NCBI GenBank assembly: GCA_030549495.1
Contig: JAUIRK010000142.1
Coordinates: 1,066,001 to 1,130,000 of the forward strand
DNA length: 64,000 nt
Source: Nectonema munidae
Lineage: Eukaryota; Nematomorpha; Nectonematoida; Nectonematidae
Direction of reading: 5' to 3'
Every line of letters begins with the position of its first letter. Position 1 is the first letter of the stretch. Position numbers and translations under genes: made by a program. The notes under the pieces are model-generated. The model was not told where the DNA came from. It did not search any database and saw only the letters and a list, made by a program, of their open reading frames with translations. Positions 1 through 11,644 of this stretch are shown here, piece after piece.

Positions 1-189
1 TCATCAAGATATGATGAACCAAATGTTAAAGATGAAAGAATGCGAAAGTATATTCAACAACTAACTTATCCCCATCATTGACAGTGGGGGCATTTTATAT
101 TACATCTATATCTACACGTATGGGTATCTGTCATAGTCATGGTAAGGTAACTCTGATTGTTTGAACATTTTCAAATTACTCTTACTAAA

Positions 190-960
190 CCCTAGGGGGG
201 GGGGGGGGCTTTAGCCGCATTTCAACTAAAACTTCTATTGTACAAAATTGGCTGGATTATATACGTTCAGACTTCGTGACTTTTCCTAAAATCGCTAGTT
301 GCATCTTTTGATACTATTCTCATGGTAGTTGAATAAACCTATTATGTCAATCAAAATCAAAAATATATTTTTTTCTACAAAATTTTGATGATATAATGTC
401 TATAACTTATAACTTAGAGTTTACATTTGATACACTCTTGAAAATTTATAATCAAATACACATTGGAAAACATAACACTTATATATACACAATTTTTCAA
501 TAAACATGACAAATTTGTTGCAAATGACAATCAAAATTTTGATTGATGATAAAATTGCTTATCAAAACTTTCATTCAAATTTAAAATAAAAAATATATTT
601 TTGTACTGAATCAATCACGTTGATTTCATTTCTTGACTTAGTATATCAATCAAATTTGCTTGCACTGCCTGAAACTTCTTTTCAAAAACATGCATTCACA
701 TTTTAAGTAAAATATTTCTTATAGTGAATTAGCCATGCTGATACCAATTATTGGCTCAGTTTTGACCATTACTGTGAAAAAATGTGTCAAAGTGCACATA
801 AAATTAGTGATTTTTGGCTCAAAATTATCGTAAAACCATACTTTTTCCATTTTTATTCATACATAACATTTTTTCGTTTGGCGTGAATGATAGACCAATT
901 TTGAAATTTTAAAAAGAGGGTTATGAATGATTTCATGAAGAACTTGACTTTTGAAAAAGG
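190..960. repeat. Dispersed AT-rich repeat, copy A (piggyBac-related family)
   Basis: A G run (195-208) is followed by sequence that recurs at 15590-15900, 39540-39720 with 41110-41640, and 56890-57200. Shared landmarks are a stretch near 225 (tcaactaaaa, cttc, ttgtac), the block near 275-330 (cttcgtgac, aaaatcgctag, catcttttgatac), and the block near 505-560 with the imperfect palindrome tcaaaattttgattga. In the 15.6-kb copy this sequence lies just inside the terminal repeat of a piggyBac element, so this copy is probably a non-autonomous or truncated member. A piece at 70-98 (gacagtgggggcatttta) resembles the piggyBac end at 15563. Confidence 0.55.
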
Positions 961-1084
961 ATTGCTAAGCAAATAACTAGCTAGAGTGATATCTGTTCAT
1001 ATCACGTGATACTAAAACACAGGCTATTGATAAAAAGCGAAGATAAACAAAGAGATTCTCTTCAATCGGAAAGCTCTAAAATTG

Positions 1085-1244
1085 TTAAAATCATGGGTTC
1101 TTCCAATACAAACCCGTTTCATCCATATTTAAAACTTGCCCTTTCTTTTTTTTTTAAAATTATTTAAAAAGCCCTTTTCTTTAATTATGCCATTGAAGGT
1201 GTTGTTCACGTAGTTATCGGTCACGGCTTCATCCGCAGAGGTAG
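1085..1244 (-). pseudogene. Tigger/pogo (jerky-like) transposase relic, downstream piece
   Basis: Read on the minus strand from 1244 down, this gives a stretch containing ATSADEAVTDNYVN, a poor continuation, then NMDETGLYWK (about 1134-1105). The last is the first-aspartate motif of Tigger/jerky DDE transposases (usually DETGLFWK). The piece continues the helix-turn-helix part encoded at 5635-5790 once the inserted MITE and LINE are ignored. The reading frame is interrupted and the remainder of the catalytic domain is absent, so this is a dead fragment. Confidence 0.7.
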
Positions 1245-1493
1245 CCTCTCCTCAGAGGCGTAGCTAAGCTGGGGCCTGAGTGGCCGTGCCCCCCTCCCTC
1301 CATGTACTTTGAAAATAAAAATTTAATTTTTTATACTTGAATTTCATGGTTAGGTTTAGAATTAACTTCAAGTTTTTATTCCACTTTACTATATATATAT
1401 ATTTATTTATTTATTTATCTTTTTAACGATATATTGCATTGAATATTTAACTTCACTCATTAACCTACTCTCTACTCATAACCTCTTATATTT

Positions 1494-2442
1494 ATGACTA
1501 CCAATAAAAGACCCCAAACCGAACCCAACTCACAACATGCACCATCTACAGATTCCCTAGACCAACTCTTTAACAATTTCATTTCAACCACATCGCTGTC
1601 TGCTCAAGATCTAACACTTTTTAATGACCTAAAATACAATATTTCATTACACTATCTCAAAACTTTTGAACAATCCATATCAAAGTCCATAAACTCAAAA
1701 CCTATTTACGCTAACATTTCATCAAATCACTCACTAGACAACACTCAAGAATCTACCACCTCACTGGTTAACACCACCTCCCCCACCAAACCCAAACAAA
1801 CTAAATCATTTTTAGAGCCTGATCTCACCATAAAATATTGCCCCCCACCTCCATAACTACTAGAAAAGAAAAAGCTTCTCATAAACAAATTACAATCAAA
1901 AATCTTGAAACCTCACAAAATAACTACACCATCACCAAAACACGCTCATCACACTCTGGCGCCATATATTTTTAATTCGATAATCCACAACAAAAAAACA
2001 TGCACAAACACAACTCACCAAAAAAGGAATGATAGCAGAAAATATTACTACTCAAAAACCTAAACTTATCATCCGAAGCATTTCAAATAGTATACCACTC
2101 TTGAACCTTAGCAATATCATCTCTCAACAAAACCCAAACATCCTTTCCATTGGCTCTCTAATCAATCCTATTCAATTAGGAAAACAAGGTTTATACTCCT
2201 ACACTGTTTTACTAGAACCATCCAACCCACAAATTTTTAACTTTCTTACTGACCAACCAAAATGCGGGCACCGTGGCCACTCTATCATCTCCTGCATACA
2301 TGCCCCAGACACCTCAAAACTTTCTTGCTTCAACTGTCACCTTCCTCACTCCGCAACATCTTCTCAGTGCTCTCACTACATTAATCATCAAAACCACATA
2401 AACTCAATCCATAACTACACCATATCTAACTGCATATGCTAA
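1494..2442 (+). pseudogene. LINE ORF1 (gag-like, zinc knuckles), broken
   Basis: Two open segments, 1494-1856 (120 codons) and 2029-2442 (137 codons), are separated by stops. The first is Ser/Thr/Asn/Gln-rich with no recognisable fold. The second ends with two cysteine-histidine clusters, CGHRGHSIISC and CFNCHLPHSATSSQC, the zinc-knuckle pattern of gag-like ORF1 proteins in Jockey/I-clade LINEs, where it helps form the RNA-protein particle. It sits immediately upstream of the endonuclease-RT frame, as expected for ORF1. The reading frame is broken in the middle and the start is uncertain. Confidence 0.7.
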
Positions 2443-2517
2443 ACTTTCTCCACATTAACCTCAACCATTGAAGAAACGCATGGCTCAACCTCTACAATAT
2501 ACTAACCTCATATAAGT

Positions 2518-5237
2518 ATGATATCATTTCCATTATATCTACATATTCCCCAATACACATGCAATTACACGCTTCTACATGTTCCCCCACTAAACGAAAA
2601 CTCTGCCTGTATTCTAATCAAATCCTCAATTCACAACACGCCAGTATACCAACACTCTGAATCCAATTACATATTTACTCTCGTTCATACTAAGCCACTA
2701 CCCCTTTTATTCTGCTCACTCTACTCCCCACCGTCTTCTAATCTTCTATCATCAGAGAAGTTTATCAATAACTTCCACACAATTACATCCATATCACATG
2801 TAAATAAGCACGTAATTATATCAGCCGATTTAAACGCCAGATCCTTTCTATGGGATACCAAATCAAACTATCGCGGGACGCAAGCTGAAAATTTTATCAC
2901 CTCAAATAACCTTATTCTTGCTGATAACAGTAAAGATCCTACCTATATGAAGCTAAACCAAAAGAAACTATACAAATCACACATTGACCTCACAATAACT
3001 TCATTCCACTCAATCAACCTCATCCATAACTGGCAGATATCAAACACTCCTTCCGCATCAGATCACTATTACATTACTTTCCAACTTCATATGCAGCCAA
3101 CTCATTCAAAACATAGAAAAAATCTTCCAACCACTCAAATTTTTTGGACATCATACCTTCAGAAACTAGAACTCAATTTAAACGACACCAACTCAATCCC
3201 AAATATTGAAGCATCCGCAACATTCATCAACAAAACCATATCATCATGCATTCAAGCATCCACCCCTAACCACCTAGATCACAAAAGACATAACACATAC
3301 TATTGGAACTCCCAACTCACACATCTCAAAAAACAACTACGCAGCGCCCTAAAATCTTTAAGAAAATCGCATTCCACCGCATCCATTGAATCATACTTCA
3401 ATCTTAAGCGAAAATATAAACATGAAATCAATCAAGCCAAAAGAAAATCATGGACCAAATTTTGTAGCCAAACTCCCTCTAACCCATGGAACTTATTGAA
3501 TAAAACAAGAAATACAAAGCAGAACGCCTCTTTACCTCACCACTTACTTCCCAACTCAAACTCAAACACACACATCAACCCTCACTTCCTTAACATACTA
3601 TTTCCATCCGACAATGAAAACTCAGACAACCCCTTGAACACTATTATTAGGCAAAGTGTTCACCATAAACTCTCACACAACGCACCAATACCTTTTCAGC
3701 CCATTACCAAATCTGAACTTAATTGTACAGTTCACGATATGAAATCAAAATCCTCTCATAGTCTAGACCTCATCTCTCCCAGGCACATCAAAAAAGCATA
3801 CCATATCTTACAACCTCATCTCATCAATATTTACAATGCATGTCTAAAATTTAGCTTTTTTCCAAACATTTGGAAAATTAGCAAGCTAGTGCTAATCCCC
3901 AAACCCAACAGAAACATCAACGAAATTAAAAACTGGCGCCCCATCTCGATTTTACCGTCTCTTGGCAAAGTACTAGAACGAATTTTACGAAAAAGATTAC
4001 TACACCACATCTGCAGAAAGAATCTCATTCATCCAAATCAATTTGCCTATCTCCCTAACAAAAATACTCAAATGGCCCTCTCACGCCTAACTCTTTCCTT
4101 GGAAAACACACTAAACCATCGCAAAATTGCAACAACAACAACCTTTCTCGACATTGATAATGCTTTCAACTCTGCTTGGCATCCCGCAATTCTATTCAAC
4201 TTAATCCATCAAAGCTATCTCAACAAACGCATACTCATTCTGCATCACAACAACAACACTTACATAAAACAACTCTCGCTCTTTACCCCCAAGGCGGCTG
4301 CCTCTCAGACATTTTATGGCTCATCCTCATCAATCCACTCCTAAATCACATTAATTCCAACTCACACTTCGCACAATGCTACTCTGACGATATTCTCTTT
4401 ACCTTCTCCAACGACGACCAGGAAACCAATTTGAACAACGCTACCACCCTTTTGACGAATATAAACTCCATAGCCTCTAAATACAAAATTCAGTTTAACC
4501 AGAGTAAACTGAACATCATACATTTCACTAGGAAAAGAATCTTACCACAACCCTTAGTCATGCCATCATCCACACCAGTCACCCAAATAAAATATCTCGC
4601 AGTCATTTCCCAATCAAACCTTAAATTCTCAGCACACATCAAAAACCTACACACTAAACTCACGCCTATCATTTTCTCCTTCAAGAAAGCCATCTCCTAC
4701 AAATGGGGACCATATCACTCAACACAAATGAAACCATATGTGCCAAGTACATACCAAACCTAGCTCACTATTCCATATCATCTGAAATCCATCCAACCAT
4801 CACCTGGTCTCCCGGACATTCTACATGCACCGAAAACAACATAGTAGATCAATTATCCAAAACATTAACATCGAACACAACATTAACCATTGTACACTCT
4901 ATCCTGCATCAAATCTTCAACACACACATCCATCCTTAACAATTGGTCATCCCTCAACATTTCTCCTCCTCTAATCAATTTTGCGATTAATAATAAAAAC
5001 ATTTTTCTCGCACGCAACACAATTAGATGGTTCTCTTTTCACTGCCCAACCTATGCTTACTTTTACAAATTCAATCTACACAATCCACTTTGCCGTTTTG
5101 GTTGCACAGAAATAGAAACACCAATACACATCATCCTTCTATGCCCCATCTTTCAAAACATACGAACCAAATTTTTCTCTAAATTTTGTCTGAACAAGGA
5201 TCATCAATACTCCATGAACGAAAGCGAAATCTTATAA
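2518..5237 (+). pseudogene. LINE ORF2: endonuclease, RT, RNase H (broken)
   Basis: The main open part, 2518-4344 (608 codons), has an apurinic-type endonuclease over residues 1-215 (ADLNAR, SNTPSASDHY near its C-end) and the RT fingers/palm from about residue 395 (LVLIPKP, NWRPISILPSLGKVLE, FLDIDNAFNSAWH). A frame change near 4300 leads into YPQGGCLSDILW and the catalytic CYSDD box (about 4375-4390). A further frame (4703-4939) has the RNase H end motif WSPGHSTCTENNIVDQLSK. The next (4890-5237) carries the downstream C-rich tail (PLCRFGC, HIILLCP). The palm tyrosine box reads YSDD. Sequence between RT thumb and RNase H is short. This order, with RNase H after RT, indicates the I/R1 group. Confidence 0.8.
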
Positions 5238-5634
5238 TTTTATCATATTTGAGGAATTATACAACGAACATTAATCTTGATGACCTTATGAAGGTGTTTG
5301 CTGAAAATTCTCGCAGAATTCAATTGTTTTAGCTTAGAACAAAACAATTTAGCGGCTCTATATGGCTACTGGCGACTCTACCGCTTTAAAAAGAGAGAAC
5401 GCGCCTATCTTAATACCTCACAAAACATTGAAAACCATATTAGAATTTGTTTTATAAGTTTAATAGTAAAAAATTATCGTTTAAATCAATAAAAAAAATG
5501 TTTTATCAAAATATAAATCAAATCTATTCATCTATTATAAATGTTTTGAAGGTGGTGCGGAAAATTTTTTTTGTGCCCCCCCCCCCCCCCCCCCCCCCCA
5601 TGTACTTTGCTCTGGCTACGCCACTGCCTCTCCT

Positions 5635-5800
5635 TGTAGACTTACGCTCTTGAGTCCATAGCGCTTCTTGAACCTATCGAATTAGCCCTTGTTGGCAATG
5701 AACTCGGTTGATTTGTTAGGAGATCCTGTCGATTGTCGGGGTTCATTGTCATCGAAATTGTCGTGCTGTTCTTGGTCATTGATATCCGGGTTCTCCATTT
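5635..5800 (-). pseudogene. Tigger/pogo (jerky-like) transposase relic, upstream piece
   Basis: On the minus strand this reads into FDRFKKRYGLKSVSLQGE (about 5700-5640), the second CENP-B-type helix-turn-helix of Tigger/jerky transposases (WLHRFKKRHGI type). An interrupted lead-in lies upstream. The frame meets the MITE target site at 5627-5634 and resumes at 1252, so the MITE inserted into this transposase copy. At least one stop lies just before the conserved motif, so the copy was already decaying or has decayed since. Confidence 0.7.
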
Positions 5801-5894
5801 TCTCTGCCATGCGGTGGTTAAGATGTTTTGCCTTAGTTGTTATGGTATTAGTATCCAAGGAAGTTTTTTATGTGGTAATCATTAATCAATCATG

Positions 5895-6237
5895 AGACTC
5901 TTCTGCCTATTATGTGTATTTTACCGGGAACGACAATTATTTCCGATAAATGGCGGGCATATTCTGGCATTACATCACTAAAAGGCATGGCGTACAAGCA
6001 TCTAACTGTTGACCATTCAACATATTTCAAAGACCCTGAACCTGGCGAACACACTAACTCTATAGAATCGTTGTGGGCTTTCGCAAAATTGCGGAATAAA
6101 AAAAGAATGCGGTACTGCGCGATCACTAATCCATTCATATGTGTGCGAATTTCTTTGGCGCAAAAGTAACAAAGTGCTAGATTCAGAGGGAAAAACTTAT
6201 TCAGATATTGCCAATTTTATTCCTTTGCTTAAATAAA
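5895..6237 (+). pseudogene. Merlin (IS1016/ISXO2-like) transposase, 3' part
   Basis: The open segment 5912-6169 shows the DDE core of Merlin transposases: ILPGTTIISDKWRAYSGI, then YKHLTVDHSTYFKDPEP, then HTNSIESLWAFAKLRNKK. The matching C-terminus continues in another frame (CEFLWRKSNK... IANFIPLLK, ending at a TAA near 6235), so there is a one-base frameshift near 6115-6125. The N-terminal half is missing on the left, where the Tigger relic abuts. This is a dead 5'-truncated copy. Confidence 0.8.
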
Positions 6238-6337
6238 ATTATTCTTAATATCCATTAAAGTTATTAATTTTTTATTAATAAAGTTATTAATTTTTTATTT
6301 TTTTTTAATTTCCGTTTCCTTTTATAAACAACAAAAT

Positions 6338-6661
6338 GTGGGTAAACTGAGAGAATTTTCCTTAGAATTTGGCAACCAGGACACAACTATAAAAGGCAGA
6401 CGAAACGGTGATTACTTGATGTGGCCGTCTAAACGAAAAGACCCTAAGATCCTTTTCGCCATCTTGTTGAAAGTCAATGCGACAAACTTTTTTAGAAGCT
6501 CATTTTTTGTGTTATTGAAAGAACTCTTTGATTTCGCTTTAGATCAGTGCCATAAATCAATGAAGTTTCTGAGCGTTTTGTGGTATCGTCTGCAGGCAAA
6601 AATCATGCATACGCTAAAAGCAGAGTTGCTTTTGATAGAAATTTCGTCCCATCTTTATTGA
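6338..6661 (+). other. Open frame of 107 codons, possible Merlin N-terminal scrap
   Basis: The frame contains KGRRNGDYLMWPSKRKD and then a Leu/Phe-rich stretch. The layout (a short polar part with MW, then Lys/Arg, then a hydrophobic helix region) loosely resembles the zinc-ribbon lead-in of Merlin transposases, and a certain Merlin C-terminus lies 100 bases upstream. The zinc cysteines are not visible, so the assignment is weak. The frame has no clear ATG in good context. Confidence 0.2.
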
Positions 6662-6669
6662 TCGCATGG

Positions 6670-8455
6670 ATAGAATCATTATTATAACTACAGAAAAAAT
6701 TATTTTATGGATTAGTTAAGCATTTTAACCACATTAAAATGTACTATTCATTATCTGTGTAAAGATTGACAAAAATACCCCTAAAATATCGATTTGCTAA
6801 ATGGGACGAAAATTGGTCACATTGATAAAAAAAAATAACTGACCACAAATTAATCAAGGATAACCAGTAATTGCAAATTAAATCTAGAGTGACACAAATT
6901 ATTTGAGAATCACTTTGAACACATTTGATTTAATGTGTATGGATAATTTTATTAATCATGAAAAAATTGCATGGCTTTCTGTGAACGTTAATTTACTGAT
7001 AGGTAAAATATTTTGAATGAATTAATCACCAAAAGTTAGTCTAATATATAAATAAGACAACATAGAGCAAAAAAATTATATTTTCGATATTTGGAATTGA
7101 TTGGCAGATTTGATTGATTTTCATAGAAAAAAAATAAATCATACCAATAAATTCAAGGTCATTTATTAATTATATTCCCGAAAAAAACGTGGAATTTAAA
7201 TGTATTTTGAAGTTTATAAAGCGGGTCAGACAAATGAAAACTACTTGAAATAGCAATACAAAAATTTGAATATATACTAAACTCGAGTTTTTACATCCAA
7301 AAAAGCAAATTATAGTAAAAAATTATTTAAAACTTTCACTCCATATGTCATTAAATTAAATTTAAAAAAATTTGGCAGTCATTTTAGAGAGTTTCATAAA
7401 TAAATTAAATGTCTGTTTACCAAAAAAAAGAGAAATTTCAAAATTAATATTAAAAATAAAAAAATCGTTTTTCGTATTCTTTGCCTTCCAATGCTCCAAA
7501 TATTCAGATTTTTAAATTTTTTTTTAAATAAAACTTAATTTTAAATTTTAATGATCCTAGGTTTTAATCTAATCTCTGTTAACTATTTTATAGTTTGGCA
7601 TCAATGATAAATTATCGCCTTGTTAATAAAAATACATTTAACTTAATCTTTTTTCTAAATGAAGTTAAAATTATTCATTATTAACTAATATACATTATAA
7701 ACACATGGAAAAAGAATGTATAAGTGTAAATTTTGTGACCTAAATTTTTGAGCTATGTTTTAAATCCAAATACGAATGTTGATTTAGAAATTAAATGTGG
7801 AGGAATTTTAGGTTGGTTTGAAAAATTTGTTATTGCCTTCCTTGTTGAAAAAACTCTCGAATGTTTCATGGATGCAAATACACTTTTTCAGGTACAATTA
7901 ATAAAAAATAATCTTGAGTGATTTGGCTCAATCTTGTAATCTTATTCATTCCAAGATTGAAGTTTTTAAAAAAAAGAAAGAAAATTTGGTTTCAACTTTT
8001 CAAGAAATATATAAATATTCCCACGTATTATTTAAGGGAAAATATAAAGAATCGAGGAAATAATTCTTACCAAAAAAATTGGTTGATTACTCATTAAATT
8101 TACATTTTTTTAATGTTGAACAAAATGGTTTGACGATAAGCTTTGTTTGAAAAGTATTTTGTATAACTTTCTCGATACTCTTATCAATGAAACAACAAAT
8201 AGGTTTTAAACTATATAATATAAATTTGTTTCAATCAGTTAACTGTTTGTTACCTAAAACCCCTAATTTTTTGGATCTATTTGAGCTAAAGCCAATTTCT
8301 GTTTTGATTGATTCGAAAACAGGCTTTAAACTTTTCTAATCTCATGCGAAGTAGTTTTAAAATTGTATATACATTTATACTCAGCTTATAAAAACATTTT
8401 TTAGGTAACTAAAAATTTTTTAAAAAGTAAACTTAATGATATCTGATATTTCAAA
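6670..8455. other. AT-rich stretch, nothing recognised
   Basis: Long A and T runs and no open frame of note on either strand. I see no terminal repeats, RNA gene or splice-bordered exon. Confidence 0.6.
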
Positions 8456-8459
8456 AATT

Positions 8460-9115
8460 AGCGCACCAATGAAGCAGCCTTAAAATTTTTGCCTAACACG
8501 GCCATTGGGCAGAGGTATTGGCACTCTTTGTAACGGACTTTTTCGTTTTTCAAAAACTTAAATAATAGGGAATTCATAAAAACAATTCTTTATTCTTCAT
8601 TAATAACGAAATAATAATTTTATATTGAACATATCAATAAAATAATAAATAAGTAGTGGTGTCGGCTCTAAAAAGAGTCTTAGTTTTATATACACAAGGT
8701 TTAATATACGCACGAGAAAAAATCAGAGAAATAGCAATATTGTGCAAGTGTCATGACCATTTGAGTGCTGAATTCTATTTTTCTTAGCATTTAACGGTAT
8801 TGCGAAGCTGCGATTTGGACCGGATCCCAAAATGTAATCACTGTTTGCTCTGAGAGTTTGAATCGGGTCCCATTGTACGCACATCCCGGCTAAGGTAACT
8901 TGTTCCGTGCGAGGAGAGAATCTGAATATTTGAAGCATTGGAGGGCAAAGAATTCGAAAAACGATTTATCTACATTTTACAAGAATTTTTCTTTGGAGAT
9001 GACAAATCAGAAGTGCCACCTGCCTTTCTGGAGTTTTCCATCCAGAAGTTTGGGCGAGTGGTGGATAACAGCGTTTGATCCTACCTTCTACTGAGTAGCG
9101 GCAACGCTTTTGTTA
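8460..9115. other. GC-richer island in AT desert, unrecognised
   Basis: Two short blocks, 8460-8535 and 8720-9110, are clearly GC-richer than their surroundings. On the minus strand 8723-8938 is open for 71 codons (with QWDPIQTLRANSDY and GSGPNRSFAIPL); on the plus strand 8900-9094 is open for 64 codons. Neither matches a family I know. It could be a host exon, a relic of a transposon gene or a non-coding RNA. Confidence 0.25.
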
Positions 9116-9766
9116 GTGGGTACTTTTCTTTGTCTTCTTCTCACTGGCATAGAAGATTTTCTAAATAAATCATCATTTTTTAATTAACCATTAAAAGAAA
9201 CAATTTAAAAAAACTAAAAAAAGCGCATTAATTTCATTTATTAGAAATTTAAAAACTTGTAAAAAATTAGCCAAAATTATTTCAATTTCTTAATTAAAGG
9301 TTACTTTGCAATATTTTTATATCAAGAGTATTCTTTTAATAAAAAAAGATTTAATATCTGATTTTCAATAAAGCGTTTGATTTTGGGGTTAGTTTTTATA
9401 AAAAGAATAGTTTTTCGAATTATTATCCGAAAAGTTATGAGGAAACGAAACCAAATGTTCATATTTAATTACACTATACAAATCTTTATCGAAAAATGGA
9501 GGATTTTGGCATATTAAGGTTTTTCTCCCTATAGCAAGAAAGGCTATTATCATTTACTTTAAATGTAAAACTTTTTGTATAATTTTTGTGCCATGCATAC
9601 TTCTCTTAAAATTTATTCTTGAAAAAATCTTTCCTTTTTAAAATGAAGGAAAAATTCTAAGGAATTCTAAAGGAACTTGGTCCAAAAAATTTACAGAAAT
9701 AATTACAAAATCAAGCCAAGTTTTCATGTTAAAAAATTAAAAATTTTTATTAAAGGAGAGTCTTTT

Positions 9767-10436
9767 TTAACAGTAGAAAATTTTGAAGTATAAGGATGAA
9801 AAAATATTGTTATCATTTACAAAAAATACACTACATTGTGGAGAAGGTGTTGAAGGAAGTAAAATCTTTGAAGATTGATCATATGAGCAATCACCCATAA
9901 ATTTATCCGTTGCACTCACTACTTTAAAATCTTTCACTATATTACTCGCATAGTTTTCATTATGCATAGAAATTCTTTTTTGTACCAAAGTGTCAAAGTG
10001 GTCAGGTAGCTTTACATGACTGGATTGGTAATTGGCACATGTAAATAAAATTTTGATATTATTTGAAACAAACAAATTTTTTTTAATTGAAAATTAATTG
10101 GAAACAATATCTTAGGTAAATGTGCTATATCATCAACAGAGTTATATGGAGGAATAATAAGCCTAAAAGGATACACAGAACGGAAGAAAGGGCGTGCATA
10201 GTAAAAACATTAAACAAAGAAAAATGTACAAAAACGTTAATAGAATCATCGAAACAATATACCCTCTCATGCTCAATTTTATAATAAAAACTGAAACTAC
10301 CATTACCTGTTGTCTTCAAAGGCACTAATGATTCATCTATATTATAGTCTTTCAAAATAAATAAAGAGTTAAAATCAATACAATTATTATAAAAGGAAGG
10401 TAACTCAAACGCAAAAACCTCTTTTCTTAATAACAC
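9767..10436 (-). pseudogene. OTU-like cysteine-protease relic (transposon-associated type)
   Basis: Minus-strand open segments 10436-10125 and 10075-9767. The first carries DESLVPLKTTGNGSFSF, which matches the start of OTU domains found next to animal transposon genes (VP..TTGNGNCLFNA). The second carries ILFTCANYQSS and LPDHFDTLV, resembling the distal histidine box (NHFVPLV). The catalytic cysteine position is read as Phe/Ser because of a frame disturbance, so this is a dead copy. The family call rests on two short motifs. Confidence 0.4.
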
Positions 10437-10569
10437 CTTTGCACATAAAAGGTGTTAAAACTAATAAAACTAACCCAAAATATTCATACAGCATCCAGTA
10501 CAATGGAAAGATATATTATTAGAGATAAAATAATGGCCTGTTGCATTGACAAATTTTCACAGTCTAGAC

Positions 10570-10700
10570 CAGCGTTCTCAATCTTTTTACCTTCGCGGAA
10601 CCCCTGGAATATGATAAATCTTTCAAGGAACCCAGTAAAAGAAATGTAATTAGATTAAAGAGAAAAAAGGATTCTTAATTAATCTAATGAAAAATAGGCC
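10570..10700 (+). repeat. hAT MITE fragment, left end
   Basis: Starts CAGCGTTCTCAATCTTTT at 10570, directly after GTCTAGAC (10562-10569). The same start after the same octamer is found at 51903. The internal match continues through gaacccctggaa and atctttcaagg. No right end is seen before the Tigger relic begins near 10704, so the copy is truncated. Confidence 0.6.
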
Positions 10701-11640
10701 TTAAAGATTGCTTAAATTTTGTCGTTTAATTCGGTAGCCTATTTCTTCCTCTTCACTTTCACTCTCTTCATCAGATGACTCCCTATCAATTTCAATAATT
10801 ATCTTTGCGTCGGTAAGCCATTGGTGTCCAGGAGATTCAGCGAGCCACTCATCCACACTCATCATATCCTCAGTTCCATAACCAAGTTCTTGAAACATAG
10901 CTTTAAATATATTACGATCCCTTTCCATGTTGTCTACGTTCTCTGTCTGTTCTTCTGAAACACTTTCATCCTCACTTCTTTCTTCAACATTTTCCATTAG
11001 TTTTCGCCAAGAGCGTTGAAGATTTTCCTGTGTCGCCGCTTCTCACGCATCTGCAATCTAGTAAACCGCATCTTTAACTGTGATTTGTTTTATCACCTCT
11101 GGTATCGGGGTATCTAGCTTGCACAAGACGTGACGTAGAAAGTTTTTCTTATAACGTCTTCTTAATGGTTGTAAAAACCCTGGTCCATCGGTTGAATGAG
11201 GGAGGTTGTATTTGCCGGCAGGAACATTACTAAAAATGATCCGTCTTCTGTAGTTAGTTGTTCAACGGAAGGGTAGGCTGGAGCATTGTCTAACAGTAGC
11301 ACAATCTTTTCCTCGACATTGTTCTCTCGGCAAAATTCATGAACACGGAAAACAAAGTTCTCAAAAAACAATCTATTGAATGTTGCAGCATCCATCCACG
11401 CGTTCTTCTGACTATAGTAGTCGACTGGCAGGTGGTCCATGTTCTGGTTTTTAAAGCTGACTTGTGAATAAATGTTAATGGAATCTTACAGGTTCCGCTC
11501 GCATTCAAACAACCCATAAGGGTAACTCGATCTTTAGCTGTCTTGAAATTCTTTGCCGTTTTCTCTCCGTGTAAAACCAAGGTGCGGCTGGGCATCAATT
11601 TCCAGAAAATTTTTATCTAAGTAATAATATAATCTTTTTT
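10701..11640 (-). pseudogene. Tigger/jerky-type transposase relic, catalytic and C-terminal part
   Basis: On the minus strand from 11630: FWKLMPSRTLVLHGEK, AKDRVTLMGCLNASGT (11598 frame), then in a second frame LPVDYYSQKNAWM, VLLLDNAPAYPS (second catalytic Asp), and FLPANTTSLIQPMDQG. It continues with RRRYKKNFLRHVL, two in-frame stops near 11060-11030, and an acidic tail with MSVDEWLAESP (10997-10701). Order and motifs are those of Tigger/jerky DDE proteins. The N-terminal DNA-binding part and the first Asp motif are missing. One frame change and at least two stops show it is dead. Confidence 0.85.
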
Positions 11641-11644
11641 ACAC

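Larger units (their letters stand above)
1312..5572 (+). mobile_element. I/R1-clade LINE, near full length, degenerate
   Basis: Non-LTR retrotransposon with, in order, a gag-like frame with zinc knuckles, then a long frame with APE endonuclease, reverse transcriptase, RNase H and a cysteine-containing tail. It is bounded by direct repeats of the target: gtgccccc...catgtactttg at 1286-1311 and 5573-5609. The right copy has a longer C run, so the duplication is roughly 26 bases. The 5' leader is 1312-1493; the 3' end is AT-rich with no clear poly-A tail. Several frame breaks and an apparent loss of sequence between RT and RNase H show it is inactive. Confidence 0.8.
1253..5626. mobile_element. 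hAT-type MITE split by a LINE
   Basis: The left end starts CAGAGGCGTAGCTAAG (1253) and the right end closes CTCTGGCTACGCCACTG (5610-5626). These are about 17-base imperfect terminal inverted repeats of the CAGTGGCGTAGC type. Directly outside lie exact 8-base direct repeats CCTCTCCT at 1245-1252 and 5627-5634, the target duplication size of hAT transposons. Without the LINE at 1312-5572 and one copy of its duplication, the MITE is only about 76 bases. It landed in a Tigger transposase sequence (minus strand), splitting it. Confidence 0.8.

Noticed and set aside
8664-8679. Histone-mRNA-like 3' stem-loop on the minus strand (GACTCTTTTTAGAGCC)
   Set aside because: It differs from the consensus at the second position and the frame just upstream on that strand does not resemble any histone C-terminus.
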